The position numbers were made by a program, and so were the translations under genes. The notes under the pieces were generated by a model that worked only from the letters and a program-made list of their open reading frames with translations, was not told the origin of the DNA and did not search any database. Shown here piece by piece: positions 40,421 through 51,827 of a stretch of 64,000 nt of DNA. The number at the start of each line of letters is the position of its first letter. Position 1 is the stretch's first letter. This stretch comes from Limimaricola cinnabarinus LL-001 (GTDB lineage Bacteria > Pseudomonadota > Alphaproteobacteria > Rhodobacterales > Rhodobacteraceae): assembly GCF_000466965.1 (NCBI RefSeq), contig NZ_BATB01000001.1:62001-126000 (forward strand), in the 5' to 3' direction.

Positions 40421-41554
40421 GTGGCACTTCCGATCCAGCAACAGGCGCGTATCTGGGCCATCATCGCCGTGGTGACCTTCGTTCTGCTTTGGCTCCTGGG
40501 CGATGTGATCCTGCCCTTCCTCGTGGGTGGCGCGCTGGCCTATCTGCTCGATCCCGTGGCCGACCGGCTGGAGCGGCTGGGCCTCAGCCGGGCAATGTCG
40601 GTGGCGGTGATCGCGCTGGGCGTGGTGCTGATCTTCGCCGCCGCCGTGCTGCTGCTGATCCCGACGCTGATCCGCCAGACCAGTCAGCTCGTGCAGACGG
40701 CGCCCGAGCTGTTCTCGGGCCTGCGCGACTGGCTCGCGGCGCGGTTTCCCGACGTGATGGACGAAAGCTCGACCATCCGTGGCCAACTAGACGCCATTGG
40801 CTCGGCCGTGCAGGCCCGCGGCGGCGAGATCCTCAACGGGCTGCTTACCTCGGCGATGGGGGTGATCAACCTGCTGGTGCTCTTCGTCGTGGTGCCGGTG
40901 GTGGCGGTCTACCTGCTGGTCGACTGGGACCGGATGGTGGCGCGCATCGACGAGCTTCTGCCGCGCGAACACGCCCCCACCATCCGCCAGCTCGCGCGCG
41001 AGGTCGACCGGACACTGGCCTCCTTCGTGCGCGGACAGGGCCTCGTCTGCCTGATCCTGGGCACCTATTACGCGGTGGCGCTGGCGCTGGTGGGGCTCAA
41101 CTTCGGCCTTGTGGTCGGCGCGGTCGCGGGTCTCGTCACCTTCATTCCTTACGTCGGAGCTCTGGTCGGCGGCGTTCTGGCCATCGGTCTGGCGCTGTTC
41201 CAGTTCTGGGGCGAATGGGTCTGGATCGGTGCGGTGGCAGGGATCTTCGTGGCGGGCCAGATGATCGAGGGCAACATCCTGACGCCGCGGCTCGTCGGCT
41301 CCTCGGTCGGGCTGCACCCGGTGTGGCTTTTGTTCGCGCTGGCTGTGTTCGGGGCGCTGTTCGGCTTCGTGGGCATGCTGGTCGCGGTACCGATCGCGGC
41401 GATGCTCGGCGTCTTCGCCCGCTTCGGCATCTCCCGCTATCAGGAAAGCGCGCTCTACCAGGGCACGGCCACGGCGATGCCGCCGCCGGTTTCACCACCC
41501 TCCGCGTCTTCCTCCGACACGACCTGCCCGGAGGATGCATGGCGTGGCAACTGA
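40421..41554 (+). CDS. AI-2E-family permease (PerM/TqsA-like)
   Basis: Membrane protein of 377 residues with about eight helices. VVTFVLLWLLGDVILPFLVG starts the family. The middle soluble part has ETSSTI-like SSTIRGQLDAIGSAVQ. The signature C-terminal block includes GLVTFIPYVGALVGGVLAIG, then IEGNILTPRLVGSSVGLHPV (conserved Pro-x-x-Val-Gly) and FGFVGMLVAVPIAAM. Family members move AI-2 or other small solutes or Na+/H+. Start GTG 40421 has AAGGAG eight bases ahead. It overlaps hda by 16 bases, so the two are translated together. Confidence 0.88.
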   Translation: MALPIQQQARIWAIIAVVTFVLLWLLGDVILPFLVGGALAYLLDPVADRLERLGLSRAMSVAVIALGVVLIFAAAVLLLIPTLIRQTSQLVQTAPELFSGLRDWLAARFPDVMDESSTIRGQLDAIGSAVQARGGEILNGLLTSAMGVINLLVLFVVVPVVAVYLLVDWDRMVARIDELLPREHAPTIRQLAREVDRTLASFVRGQGLVCLILGTYYAVALALVGLNFGLVVGAVAGLVTFIPYVGALVGGVLAIGLALFQFWGEWVWIGAVAGIFVAGQMIEGNILTPRLVGSSVGLHPVWLLFALAVFGALFGFVGMLVAVPIAAMLGVFARFGISRYQESALYQGTATAMPPPVSPPSASSSDTTCPEDAWRGN

Positions 41555-42198
41555 GCCTCGACTTGCCGCTCGCAGTGGCGCTGGGACCCGAGGACTTCAT
41601 CCTGTCGCAGGCCAACCGCGCCGCCCATGAGATGGTCACGGCCGGGCGCTGGCCCGAGGGCAAGCTGGCGCTGATCGGCCCACCCGGATCGGGCAAGAGC
41701 CACCTCGCCCGAGTCTGGCAGGCCGAGAGCGAGGCGATGATCCTGCTGGCGCAGGACCTCGGGCCGAGTCTACCGCCCCCCGCCCCCGGCGCGGCCATCG
41801 TGGTCGAGGACATCCATCGCCTCGCTTCCGCCGCCGAAGCGACCTTGTTTCACCTGCACAACCGTCTCGCGGCCTCGGGCGGGCGGCTCCTGCTGACCGC
41901 CGACCGGGCGCCCGCGCGGCTCGACATCGCGCTCCCCGATCTTGCCAGCCGTCTTCAGGCGACGGCGGTGGCGCGCATCGAGGACCCCGACGACCGGCTT
42001 CTGGGAGCGGTGCTGGCCAAGCATTTCGCCGATCGGCAATTGGTGCCGATGGCCGACGTGATCCCCTATCTCGCCGTCCGGATCGAGCGCAGCTTTGCCG
42101 CCGCCGCCGCCGTGGTGGAGCGGCTGGACCGGATGGCGCTGGCCGAAGCGCGCCCCGTCAGCCGACCGCTGGCCCACCGGGCGCTGTACCGGGCCTGA
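41539..42198 (+). CDS. hda: DnaA-related regulator Hda/HdaA
   Basis: AAA+ protein of 219 residues that with the loaded beta-clamp promotes ATP hydrolysis on DnaA, preventing re-initiation. It carries the clamp-binding motif QLSLDL (4-9) right at the N-terminus. It also has Walker A GPPGSGKS (47-54), Walker B-like AAIVVEDIHRL and sensor-like LLLTADRAPARL with DLASRLQATAVARI. No C-terminal DnaA box-binding domain is present, which separates it from DnaA. ATG 41539 lies inside the 3' end of the AI-2E permease gene with GGAGG before it. Confidence 0.9.
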   Translation: MAWQLSLDLPLAVALGPEDFILSQANRAAHEMVTAGRWPEGKLALIGPPGSGKSHLARVWQAESEAMILLAQDLGPSLPPPAPGAAIVVEDIHRLASAAEATLFHLHNRLAASGGRLLLTADRAPARLDIALPDLASRLQATAVARIEDPDDRLLGAVLAKHFADRQLVPMADVIPYLAVRIERSFAAAAAVVERLDRMALAEARPVSRPLAHRALYRA

Positions 42199-42297
42199 GG
42201 CGGGTTCGAGGCGGGCCGCTGGACAATCCCGGCAAGCGAGCGCGATAGTGGGGCGACCCGTCACATCACCGTTGAAAAAATGCGCCAGACAGCACCC

Positions 42298-44466
42298 ATG
42301 ACACAGGCCGATTTCCTCGTCGCAGGCTTTCCCGAGCCGGTCGCGCTCGATGCCGACCTCTCGGGGCCGGCGCGTTTTGTCAATCGCGAGCTGAGCTGGC
42401 TCGGATTCAACTTCCGGGTGCTGGAGGAGGCCGAAAACCCGCGTGTGCCGCTCTTGGAGCGGCTGCGTTTCCTGTCGATCTCGGCCACTAATCTCGACGA
42501 ATTCTATACTGTGCGCGTCGCGGGCCTGCGCGAGCTGGCACAGGCGGGCAACGCCACCCCGGCCATCGACGGGCTGGTCCCGGCCGAGCAGCTGCGCCAG
42601 ATCGACAGCGAGGCGCGCGCGCTGATGGCGCGCCAGCAGGAGATCTTCAAGCTGCTCTGTGATGAGATGGCCGCGCAGAACATCACCATCCTGAACCGCA
42701 CCGACGTGTCGAAGAAGGACATGGCCTACCTGTCGGACGCGTTTCTCAACCGCGTCTTTCCCGTGCTTTCGCCGCTGGCCATCGACCCTGCGCACCCCTT
42801 CCCCTTCATCCCCAACGAAGGTCTCGCGCTGGCGCTGTCGCTCGAACGCGCCTCCGACAAGAAGCCCTTGCGCGCGCTTCTGCCGGTGCCCGCGCAGATC
42901 GATCGCTTCGTCCAGCTTCCGACCGAAAACGGGCAGCGGTTCCTGCCGCTCGAGGAACTGCTGCTGCTCAATCTCGACCAGCTGTTTCCGGGCTACAGGA
43001 TCAAGGGCCACTGCACCTTTCGCGTGTTGCGCGACAGCGATCTCGAGGTCGAGGAGGAGGCCGAGGACCTCGTGCGCGAGTTCGAGGTGGCGCTCAAGCG
43101 GCGGCGCCGGGGCGAAGTGGTGCGCATGAAGCTTTCGGCCGACGCGCCGCCCGCGCTCAAGGCCACCATCATGGAGGAGCTGCACATCCGCGACGCCGAG
43201 GTGGTCGAGGTCGAGGGGCTGATCGGCATCGGCAATCTCAAGGAGCTGGTGACCGACGCCCGCCCCGACCTGCTCTGGCCGCCCTTCACGCCGAGGGTGC
43301 CCGAGCGGGTGCAGGATCATGACGGCGACATGTTCGCGGCGATCCGGCAAAAGGACATGCTGCTGCACCACCCCTACGAGACCTTCGACATGGTCAACCG
43401 CTTCCTGCAGCAGGCGGCGACCGACCCGGACGTGGTGGCGATCAAGCAGACGCTCTACCGCACCTCGCGCAACTCGCCCATTGTCGAGGCGCTGTGCGAG
43501 GCGGCCGAGGACGGCAAGTCGGTGACGGCGCTGGTCGAGCTCAAGGCCCGCTTCGACGAGGCCGCCAACATCCGCCAGTCACGCCGTCTGGAGCGGGCGG
43601 GCGCGCATGTCGTCTACGGCTTCACCCAGTACAAGACCCACGCCAAGATCAGCACAGTGGTCCGGCGCGAAGGCGACAGCCTCGTCACCTACACCCATTT
43701 CGGCACCGGCAACTACCACCCCATCACCGCGCGGATCTACACCGACCTGTCCTTCTTCACCTGCGACGCGGCCTTGGGGCGCGATGCGACCAAGGTGTTC
43801 AACTATATCGGCGGTTCGGCCGAGCCGCTGGGTCTCGAGAACCTCGCGATCTCGCCGCTGACGTTGAAGCCGCGCCTGCTCGAGATGATCGCCGCCGAGG
43901 CGGAGCACGCGCGCGCGGGCCGCCCCGCCGAGATCTGGGCCAAGATGAACTCTCTCGTCGAGGCCGAGGTGATCGACGCGCTCTACGAAGCGAGCCGCGC
44001 TGGCGTGAAGATTTCCCTCGTGATCCGGGGCATCTGCGGGCTGCGTCCGGGCATCGCGGGGCTGAGCGAGAACATCCGGGTGAAATCCATCGTGGGCCGG
44101 TTTCTCGAACACAGCCGCATCGTGTGCTTTGGCAACGGGCGGGGCCTTCCGTCGAAGAAGGCGCGGGTGTTCATCTCCTCGGCAGACTGGATGGGCCGCA
44201 ATCTCAACCGCCGGGTCGAGACGCTGGCCGAGATCACCAACCCCACGGTGAAGGCGCAGATCACCGATCAGATCATGGCCGCGAACCTCGCGGATGTCGC
44301 TCAAAGCTGGGTCATGGGGCCAGACGGGCGGTTTCGCCGGGCCGATTGGCCCGAGGACGGGCGCGCCTTCTCCTGCCACCGCTTCTTCATGGAAAACCCC
44401 TCGCTTTCGGGGCGCGGAAAGGCGGGTGCGGGTGACGTGCCGCAACTCACACACACCCACGAATGA
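42298..44466 (+). CDS. ppk1: Polyphosphate kinase 1
   Basis: Makes polyphosphate from ATP reversibly; about 722 residues. N domain: FVNRELSWLGFNFRVLEEAE, LERLRFLSISATNLDEFYTV. The phosphorylated-His region is KTHAKIS in FTQYKTHAKISTVVRREG, with THFGTGNYHPITARIYTDLS. The second catalytic half has ISLVIRGICGLRPGIAGLSE and ISSADWMGRNLNRRVETLAE. An in-frame ATG at 42280 would add six residues (MRQTAP); neither start has a strong ribosome site. The exopolyphosphatase gene follows 148 bases later on the same strand. Confidence 0.95.
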   Translation: MTQADFLVAGFPEPVALDADLSGPARFVNRELSWLGFNFRVLEEAENPRVPLLERLRFLSISATNLDEFYTVRVAGLRELAQAGNATPAIDGLVPAEQLRQIDSEARALMARQQEIFKLLCDEMAAQNITILNRTDVSKKDMAYLSDAFLNRVFPVLSPLAIDPAHPFPFIPNEGLALALSLERASDKKPLRALLPVPAQIDRFVQLPTENGQRFLPLEELLLLNLDQLFPGYRIKGHCTFRVLRDSDLEVEEEAEDLVREFEVALKRRRRGEVVRMKLSADAPPALKATIMEELHIRDAEVVEVEGLIGIGNLKELVTDARPDLLWPPFTPRVPERVQDHDGDMFAAIRQKDMLLHHPYETFDMVNRFLQQAATDPDVVAIKQTLYRTSRNSPIVEALCEAAEDGKSVTALVELKARFDEAANIRQSRRLERAGAHVVYGFTQYKTHAKISTVVRREGDSLVTYTHFGTGNYHPITARIYTDLSFFTCDAALGRDATKVFNYIGGSAEPLGLENLAISPLTLKPRLLEMIAAEAEHARAGRPAEIWAKMNSLVEAEVIDALYEASRAGVKISLVIRGICGLRPGIAGLSENIRVKSIVGRFLEHSRIVCFGNGRGLPSKKARVFISSADWMGRNLNRRVETLAEITNPTVKAQITDQIMAANLADVAQSWVMGPDGRFRRADWPEDGRAFSCHRFFMENPSLSGRGKAGAGDVPQLTHTHE

Positions 44467-44614
44467 GGCAAAGCCTACTCTTTCGTAGTGGATTCAACAC
44501 TCAGGGCATTTTTCCTTTGCCCTCGCCGGGCAGGCCGTTAAGACCGCGCCCGATGCGGGGCGTTGACTCCGCGAGGGGCCGGGCCACATGCTGCGGCAGG
44601 ATCATGGGGGCTTC

Positions 44615-46162
44615 ATGAACGATCACAGCGACGCGCGCAGCGGCGACTGGGGGCCTTTCGGCCGGCCGCTCTTCGACGATCCCGAAACCCGTGCGCTGAG
44701 CCGCGTCGGCGTGGTCGATGTGGGCTCGAACTCGGTCCGTCTGGTCGTCTTCGACGGCGCGGCCCGGTCGCCGGCCTATTTCTACAATGAAAAGATCATG
44801 TGCGCCTTGGGCGAGGGCCTTTCGGAAACCAACCGCCTGTCGCCGAGAGGGCGCGAGCGGGCGCTGGCCGCGCTCAAGCGTTTTGCCACGCTGGCCGAGG
44901 GCATGGGGATCATGCCGCTGACCGCGGTGGCCACGGCGGCGGTGCGCGAGGCCGAGGACGGGCCGGAGTTCTGCGACGAGGTGCTGCGCGAGACCGGGAT
45001 CGAGATCCATGTCATCGCGGGCGACGAGGAAGCGCGGCTCTCGGCGCAGGGCGTGCTTCTGGGCTGGCCCGGCTCCTACGGCATGGTCTGCGACATCGGC
45101 GGCTCGTCGATGGAACTCGCGGACATCGCCGAGGGCCGCGTTGGTCGCCGCCTGACATCGGCGCTGGGGCCCTTGAAGCTCAAGGAGGTCAAGGGCGGCG
45201 AGAAGGGTCTCGACGCCTATGTCAAGACCACGATCGAGCAGATCCACGACGAGATGCAGAACGAGACCGGGATGCGGCTGTTCCTTGTCGGGGGATCTTG
45301 GCGGGCCATTGCGCGCTGCGACATGACGCGGCGCGACTATCCTCTCACCGTGCTGCACGAATACCGCATGACCACCGACGCCGTGGCCGAGACGCGCAAG
45401 TACATCGAAAAGGAAGACCCCGAGGATCTGCGCGGCCGCGCCGGCGTGTCGTCGGACCGGATGGCGCTGGTGCCGCTGGCGATCCGGGTGCTCGACCGGT
45501 TGGTGCAGGTGTTCCAGCCCAAGGACATCACCATTTCTTCCTATGGCATTCGCGAGGGCATGCTCTATGAGCAGATGCCCCCCGCCCTGCGCGACCGCGA
45601 CCCGCTGATCGAGGCCTGCCGCTTCGCCGAGGCCAAGGATGCGCGGATGCCGGGCTTCGGCCCGGTCCTGTTCGATTTCGTGCGCCCGTTGTTTCCGCAT
45701 GCCGACTGGCAGCGCAAGCGGATCATCAAGGCCGCCTGCCTGCTGCACGACGTGAGCTGGCGCGCGCATCCCGACTACCGCCCGCAGGTCTGCTTCGACA
45801 ACGCGACGCGGGCGAATCTCGGTGGGCTCAAGCATTCCGAGCGCGTGTTCCTCGGGCTGGCGCTGATGCATCGCTATTCTAACAAGCGCGAGGGCGCCCG
45901 TTATCAGGAGATGTTCACGCTCGTATCCGAGGAGGATCAGCGCGAGGCCGAGGTGCTGGGCCGGGCGATGCGGCTGGGCGCGATGCTCTGGCTCGGGGCC
46001 GAGACGGTGCCCGGCAATCTCGCTTGGAACGCCGTGGACAAGACGTTGACGCTCGATCTCGATCCGCGCGCGAAATCGCTGTTCAGCGAAGTGGCCGAGC
46101 AACGGTTCAAGTCGCTGGCCTCGGCGCTCGGTGCCACCGGGGAAGTGCGGCTGCGCGACTAG
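44615..46162 (+). CDS. ppx: Exopolyphosphatase (Ppx/GppA family)
   Basis: Removes phosphate from polyphosphate (or acts on pppGpp). The 515-residue protein has the actin-like phosphate-1 loop VGVVDVGSNSVRLVVFDG, IAGDEEARLSAQGVLLGW, and phosphate-2 loop VCDIGGSSMELADI. A C-terminal HD-like helical domain follows (AACLLHDVSWRAHPDYRP). Pairing with ppk1 just upstream supports the polyphosphate role. I prefer ATG 44615; an in-frame ATG at 44588 would add nine residues. Its stop overlaps the stop of convergent gph through CTAG. Confidence 0.92.
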   Translation: MNDHSDARSGDWGPFGRPLFDDPETRALSRVGVVDVGSNSVRLVVFDGAARSPAYFYNEKIMCALGEGLSETNRLSPRGRERALAALKRFATLAEGMGIMPLTAVATAAVREAEDGPEFCDEVLRETGIEIHVIAGDEEARLSAQGVLLGWPGSYGMVCDIGGSSMELADIAEGRVGRRLTSALGPLKLKEVKGGEKGLDAYVKTTIEQIHDEMQNETGMRLFLVGGSWRAIARCDMTRRDYPLTVLHEYRMTTDAVAETRKYIEKEDPEDLRGRAGVSSDRMALVPLAIRVLDRLVQVFQPKDITISSYGIREGMLYEQMPPALRDRDPLIEACRFAEAKDARMPGFGPVLFDFVRPLFPHADWQRKRIIKAACLLHDVSWRAHPDYRPQVCFDNATRANLGGLKHSERVFLGLALMHRYSNKREGARYQEMFTLVSEEDQREAEVLGRAMRLGAMLWLGAETVPGNLAWNAVDKTLTLDLDPRAKSLFSEVAEQRFKSLASALGATGEVRLRD

Positions 46163-46809
46163 ACCGCAAGGTCGGACAGGCGGCTCAGCCGTTCGGCTTT
46201 TGGCACGGAGAGCCGTCCCGGCGCGGCCCAGCCGACACCGCGGAAGGGCACGCCTGCTGCCCGCGCCGTCGCCTCGTCGACCTCGGTATCGCCCACATAG
46301 ATCGCCGTCGTCACGCCGAGCGCGTCGATCACCGCGCGAAGGTGACCCGGATCGGGCTTGCGCGCGGGCACGGCATCCGCCCCGCGCACCGCGTCGAACA
46401 GCACCGCGAGGCCGAGCCCCTTTAAAACAGCAAGCGTCAGCGCCTGCGGCTTGTTGGTGCACAGCCCGAGCCGCCAGCCCGCCCCTTTCAACGTGGCGAG
46501 ATCTTCGGCCACATGTGCATAGATCGTGGTCCGCGCCACGGGGGCCTCGGCATAGCTGTCGAGATAGGCGGCGGTGAGCGAGTCGATATCGGATGGCGTC
46601 GCCGGGGTGCGCTGACGGGCGAGCAGATCCGCCACCAGCCGGTGCGCGCCATTGCCGATCAGCTCCGTCACCACCGCCTCGTCCGTCGCCTCCAGCCCAT
46701 GCGCCACGAAGGCCCGGTTCACCGCATCCGCAATGTCAGGTGCGCTGTCGATCAGCGTGCCGTCGAGATCGAAGACGGCGGCGCGTGGGCCGCTAGGCGT
46801 CTGGATCAT
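46159..46809 (-). CDS. gph: Phosphoglycolate phosphatase, HAD family
   Basis: HAD hydrolase of 216 residues removing phosphate from 2-phosphoglycolate made by DNA repair or photorespiration. HAD motifs: AVFDLDGTLIDSAPDI (motif I with Asp nucleophile), CTNKPQ (motif II), RKPDPGHLRA (motif III Lys) and YVGDTEVDEATARAAG (motif IV). The cap domain has NRAFVAHGLEATDEAVVTEL. Length matches Gph. It is convergent with ppx. Other HAD phosphatases share these motifs, so substrate is assigned by similarity. Confidence 0.87.
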   Translation of the reverse strand: MIQTPSGPRAAVFDLDGTLIDSAPDIADAVNRAFVAHGLEATDEAVVTELIGNGAHRLVADLLARQRTPATPSDIDSLTAAYLDSYAEAPVARTTIYAHVAEDLATLKGAGWRLGLCTNKPQALTLAVLKGLGLAVLFDAVRGADAVPARKPDPGHLRAVIDALGVTTAIYVGDTEVDEATARAAGVPFRGVGWAAPGRLSVPKAERLSRLSDLAV

Positions 46810-46865
46810 GGGAGCATGTCCGTTCCATCCGTGAGCAGGTCAGGCACCTCGATGCGGGAGTAAAA

Positions 46866-47240
46866 TCAGATTTCGATCTCGGGCGCGTCGATGTCGGGGG
46901 TGAAGTCAGGCGCTTCGCGCTTGCGGCGCAGGATGATGTCGCCGTTTTCGAGGATCTCGGGGGCTTCGTAATTGGCGATGTCGTCGATCCGGTCGAGCAC
47001 CTGCATCAGCGCCGGTCCCATTTCGGACAGCAAGGCTCGCAGATGCGGCTCGGCAGTCTTGGCGAAGGCGCGGAAATCCTCGATGGCGGGCTCCATCTCG
47101 CCCATGATGCCCTCGAAGAACAGCTCCGCCCCGCGTTGCATCAGCCCAAAGCCCTCATCCTCGGGGGCCTCCTCGATCTGGGCGATGGCGGGGGCCGCCA
47201 ACATGGCGGCGGCGAAGACGAAGGGAGCAATCTGTTTCAT
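46866..47240 (-). CDS. Small exported protein conserved in Rhodobacteraceae
   Basis: Protein of 124 residues. Signal peptide MKQIAPFVFAAAMLAAPAIA precedes an acidic helical domain (EDEGFGLMQRGAELFFEGIM, then EPAIEDFRAFAKTAEPHLRA, then LLSEMGPALMQVLDRIDD). The C-terminus ENGDIILRRKREAPDF leads into an acidic Pro-rich end. Relatives are sometimes mislabelled as AAA+ ATPase; no Walker motif exists here. It lies 9 bases after the EEP nuclease gene on the same strand and is probably in the same operon. Function unknown. Confidence 0.78.
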   Translation of the reverse strand: MKQIAPFVFAAAMLAAPAIAQIEEAPEDEGFGLMQRGAELFFEGIMGEMEPAIEDFRAFAKTAEPHLRALLSEMGPALMQVLDRIDDIANYEAPEILENGDIILRRKREAPDFTPDIDAPEIEI

Positions 47241-47249
47241 GACCCGGAC

Positions 47250-48269
47250 CTAGGGGATCGGAGCGGATTTTCCAGTGAGGTCGAGGTCGAGGTCGAGCGT
47301 GACGGGAAAGTGATCCGAGGCCGCGAGCAGCGCCTCGCGCAAGGCGGTGTCGGCATAGATCCCGGGGTCGTCGAAGGGGTGCCAGATGCGCCAGCGCGGA
47401 GCATCGGCGCGCAGATCGGGCGAGATCATCGCATAATCGAGCAGCGCCGACAGGATGCGCCAGTCGGGCGGCACGGCGAACCGTGCGGTGGCGGGCTGCG
47501 CCGCCATCGGGTGCGACAGTGCGAGGGCCGCGTGCGGGTCGTAGAGCCGCCGCTCGGGTACCTCGCCCTCGCCCAGCACGATCTCGATCCCCGACCGGCC
47601 AAAGAGCCGCTCCTGCGCGTCGAGGCCGGGGCCGTCGTTGAAATCGCCCATCACCACCAGGCTGTCGCCTGCGTCGAGATGATCCTCGACCCGCGCGTGC
47701 AGCCAGCCGCATTGAGCGAGCTGCTTGCGCCGGTTCTCCACCGCGATACGGCGCAGATCGTCGGGCCCCTGCGCGCCATGCGGGGTCTTGGACTTGGCGT
47801 GAACCCCGATCAGGCGCAGCGCGGCGCCCTCGGCCTCGATGGCAAGCTCCAGGGGAGGTTTGGACCACGTGATCCGGGTGTCGCCCCGCCCCGCATGCAG
47901 ATCGAAGCGCGGGGCTTTGGCGCTTGCGCGCGGGTCATGCCGAGCGCGCAGGCGCTCGGGGTCGTAGAGAAACGCGATCTCCTGCTGGGTGTGGCTGCGA
48001 AAACCGATCAGCGCCTCGGGCGTTCTCAGCCCCGCCTCGGCGGCAAACTCCTCCAGCGCCCGCATCCCATCGCGCGATCCGCCCGTATCCGGCGCTTCGA
48101 CCACGACGATCCCATCCGCATCGAGCGCACGCATCACATGCGCAATGCCGGCGAGCTGCTGCGCGCGGGTAATTCCGTGACGGGCCGAGGGCGCGTCGTC
48201 GTGCTGCGGCCGGCCCGCATCGTCGAACAGCCGGTCGAACCAGGCGACGTTCCACGTCGCCAACCGCAT
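47250..48269 (-). CDS. Endonuclease/exonuclease/phosphatase-family protein
   Basis: Metal-dependent hydrolase of the EEP fold (DNase I/APE-like), 339 residues. MRLATWNVAWFDRLF carries the conserved Asn, GIVVVEAPD the metal Glu position, LIGVHAKS a His, and VVMGDFNDGP the Asp-x-Asn motif. SDHFPVTLDLDL carries the C-terminal Asp-His pair. No signal peptide. Substrate could be nucleic acid or a phosphodiester. The start ATG overlaps the stop of the DjlA-like gene (TGATG), so they are co-translated. The 3' end contains a short GAGGTC repeat. Confidence 0.85.
   Translation of the reverse strand: MRLATWNVAWFDRLFDDAGRPQHDDAPSARHGITRAQQLAGIAHVMRALDADGIVVVEAPDTGGSRDGMRALEEFAAEAGLRTPEALIGFRSHTQQEIAFLYDPERLRARHDPRASAKAPRFDLHAGRGDTRITWSKPPLELAIEAEGAALRLIGVHAKSKTPHGAQGPDDLRRIAVENRRKQLAQCGWLHARVEDHLDAGDSLVVMGDFNDGPGLDAQERLFGRSGIEIVLGEGEVPERRLYDPHAALALSHPMAAQPATARFAVPPDWRILSALLDYAMISPDLRADAPRWRIWHPFDDPGIYADTALREALLAASDHFPVTLDLDLDLTGKSAPIP
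47277..47297. repeat. Short hexanucleotide tandem repeat (GAGGTC, about 3.5 units)
   Basis: Three full GAGGTC units and a half unit encode the alternating Leu-Asp end of the EEP nuclease. Slippage by whole units would keep the frame. Probably neutral. Confidence 0.5.
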
Positions 48270-49000
48270 CAGGCGCGGCCCTCGGCCTCGTTCGGGGTCC
48301 CGCCGGTCGCCGTCGCAGTGCGGCCTTGCCCTTCGGAGATCCGCTCCCACGCCCGGTTGGCCGAGATGAGACGACTCTCGGCCATCTTCATCGCCTCCTC
48401 GGGCAGGCCGCGCGCGGCGAGCCGGTCGGGATGAGTCTCGCGCACGATGGCGCGCCATGCGCTGCGGATCTCGGTCAGATCATCGTCGGGCGACACGCCG
48501 AGCACGTCATAGGGATCGGGTTCGCAATCGGGGACGAAGCGCGCGCGCAGCCGCGCGAAGCTGCGCTCGTCGATCTCGAAGATCTCCGCCACCTCCCGCA
48601 GAAAGGCGTTCTCGTCGGGGTGGTAATCGCCATCGGCGAGGGCGATGTGGAACAGCCCCTCCATCAGGTCGAACAGCGGGCCCCTTTCGCCGCGAAACAT
48701 CCGTGCGATGCGGCGGGCGTAGTCGTCGAACCCCGCGACATCGGTGCGCGCCATGTTGAAGACCCGCGCGGCGTTGGCCTCTTCCTCGGGCGGGATGGTG
48801 AAGATCTCGCGAAAGGCGGCGACCTCGCCGCGCGTCACCTGCCCGTCGGCCTTGGCCATCTTCGCGCCCAAAGCGATCACCGCGATGGCGAAGGCCACCG
48901 AGCGTTCGGGCGGCGTGCGCAGCCGATCGAAGATCGAGGCGAGGCTTTCGCCCTGCCTCAGAGCCGCGATGGCTTCGGCTATGCGTGTCCAGATCGACAT
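48269..49000 (-). CDS. DjlA-like protein: TerB-type domain plus C-terminal J-domain
   Basis: Co-chaperone of 243 residues. Residues about 35-150 form a TerB-like helical domain (VIALGAKMAKADGQVTRGEV; LFHIALADGDYHPDENAFLR, both with the acidic Asp-Gly pattern). Residues 163-232 form a J-domain with YDVLGVSPDDDLTEIRSAWR and the HPD triad at 190-192, which stimulates DnaK. No membrane helix is seen at the N-terminus, unlike E. coli DjlA. It is first in a likely operon with the EEP nuclease and the small exported protein. Confidence 0.9.
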   Translation of the reverse strand: MSIWTRIAEAIAALRQGESLASIFDRLRTPPERSVAFAIAVIALGAKMAKADGQVTRGEVAAFREIFTIPPEEEANAARVFNMARTDVAGFDDYARRIARMFRGERGPLFDLMEGLFHIALADGDYHPDENAFLREVAEIFEIDERSFARLRARFVPDCEPDPYDVLGVSPDDDLTEIRSAWRAIVRETHPDRLAARGLPEEAMKMAESRLISANRAWERISEGQGRTATATGGTPNEAEGRA

Positions 49001-49031
49001 GGGTCCACCTTAGCGCCGCGTCGCGGCATTG

Positions 49032-49501
49032 TCAGAGTCGTTTCTGCAGGATGGCGAGATCGAGCCAACGGCCGAACTTGCGCCCCACTTCGGGCATGGT
49101 GCCGGTGCGTTCGAACCCCATGCGCTCGTGAAAGGCGATGCCCGCCGCGTTTTCGGCGGTGACACAGGCGACCATCACGTGTTTGTCGGCAGCGCGGGCG
49201 GTTTCGAAGAGCCGCTCCATCAGCAGCCGCCCCGCACCGCGCCCATGCAGGCCGGGTGCGAGCAGGATCGTGTGTTCGACGGTGTGGCGATAGCCGTCAT
49301 TGCCGCGAAACGGGAACCAGCGGGCAAAACCCTGGACGCCGGACTCGTCCCAGACAAGGAACGGATCGCTATTGCCGATGATCTCGCAATCTCGGCCTCG
49401 CCCCGCTCGGTCGTGTTGAAGATCGAGGTCGTCTCGCGGATCACGCGATTCCAGATGGCGCCGAGGGCCGGGGCGTCATCGGGGGTGGCGGGGCGGATCA
49501 T
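49032..49501 (-). CDS. GNAT N-acetyltransferase, phosphinothricin-acetyltransferase type (frame broken at about 49385)
   Basis: The first frame MIRPATPDDAPALGAIWNRV then IRETTSIFNTTERGEAEIA is the start of a PAT-type GNAT. After the break the second frame continues with GNSDPFLVWDESGVQGFARW, the acetyl-CoA loop GLHGRGAGRLLMERLF, and ENAAGIAFHERMGFERTG. One added G near 49385 yields a single protein of about 156 residues. Family members acetylate phosphinothricin, methionine sulfoximine or other amines; the true substrate is unknown. It lies 78 bases beyond the mcm stop on the same strand. Confidence 0.8.
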
Positions 49502-49579
49502 GGCGGGCCTCGGGCATAAGGGATTTCGGCGACCGTGATGTCGCGTCCTGCCCCGCGCCGCAAGAGCCGACTCGTCCTC

Positions 49580-51711
<2,132 letters not shown>

Positions 51712-51827
51712 GCTTTCTCCTCCGGTCCCGGTCGAGAGTGTGCCGCGCCACGAGACATTGCGCCAGTCCCGGCACCTATTGTCGCGCCGCCCTTCGCGTC
51801 GGGGCAATTCGCGCCTATGTTGAAGAC

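Noticed and set aside
44465-44520. Weak hairpins (AGGC-AAA-GCCT and AGGGCA/TGCCCT) after ppk1 as terminators
   Set aside because: Stems of 4 and 6 bp without a T-run; co-transcription of ppx cannot be excluded.
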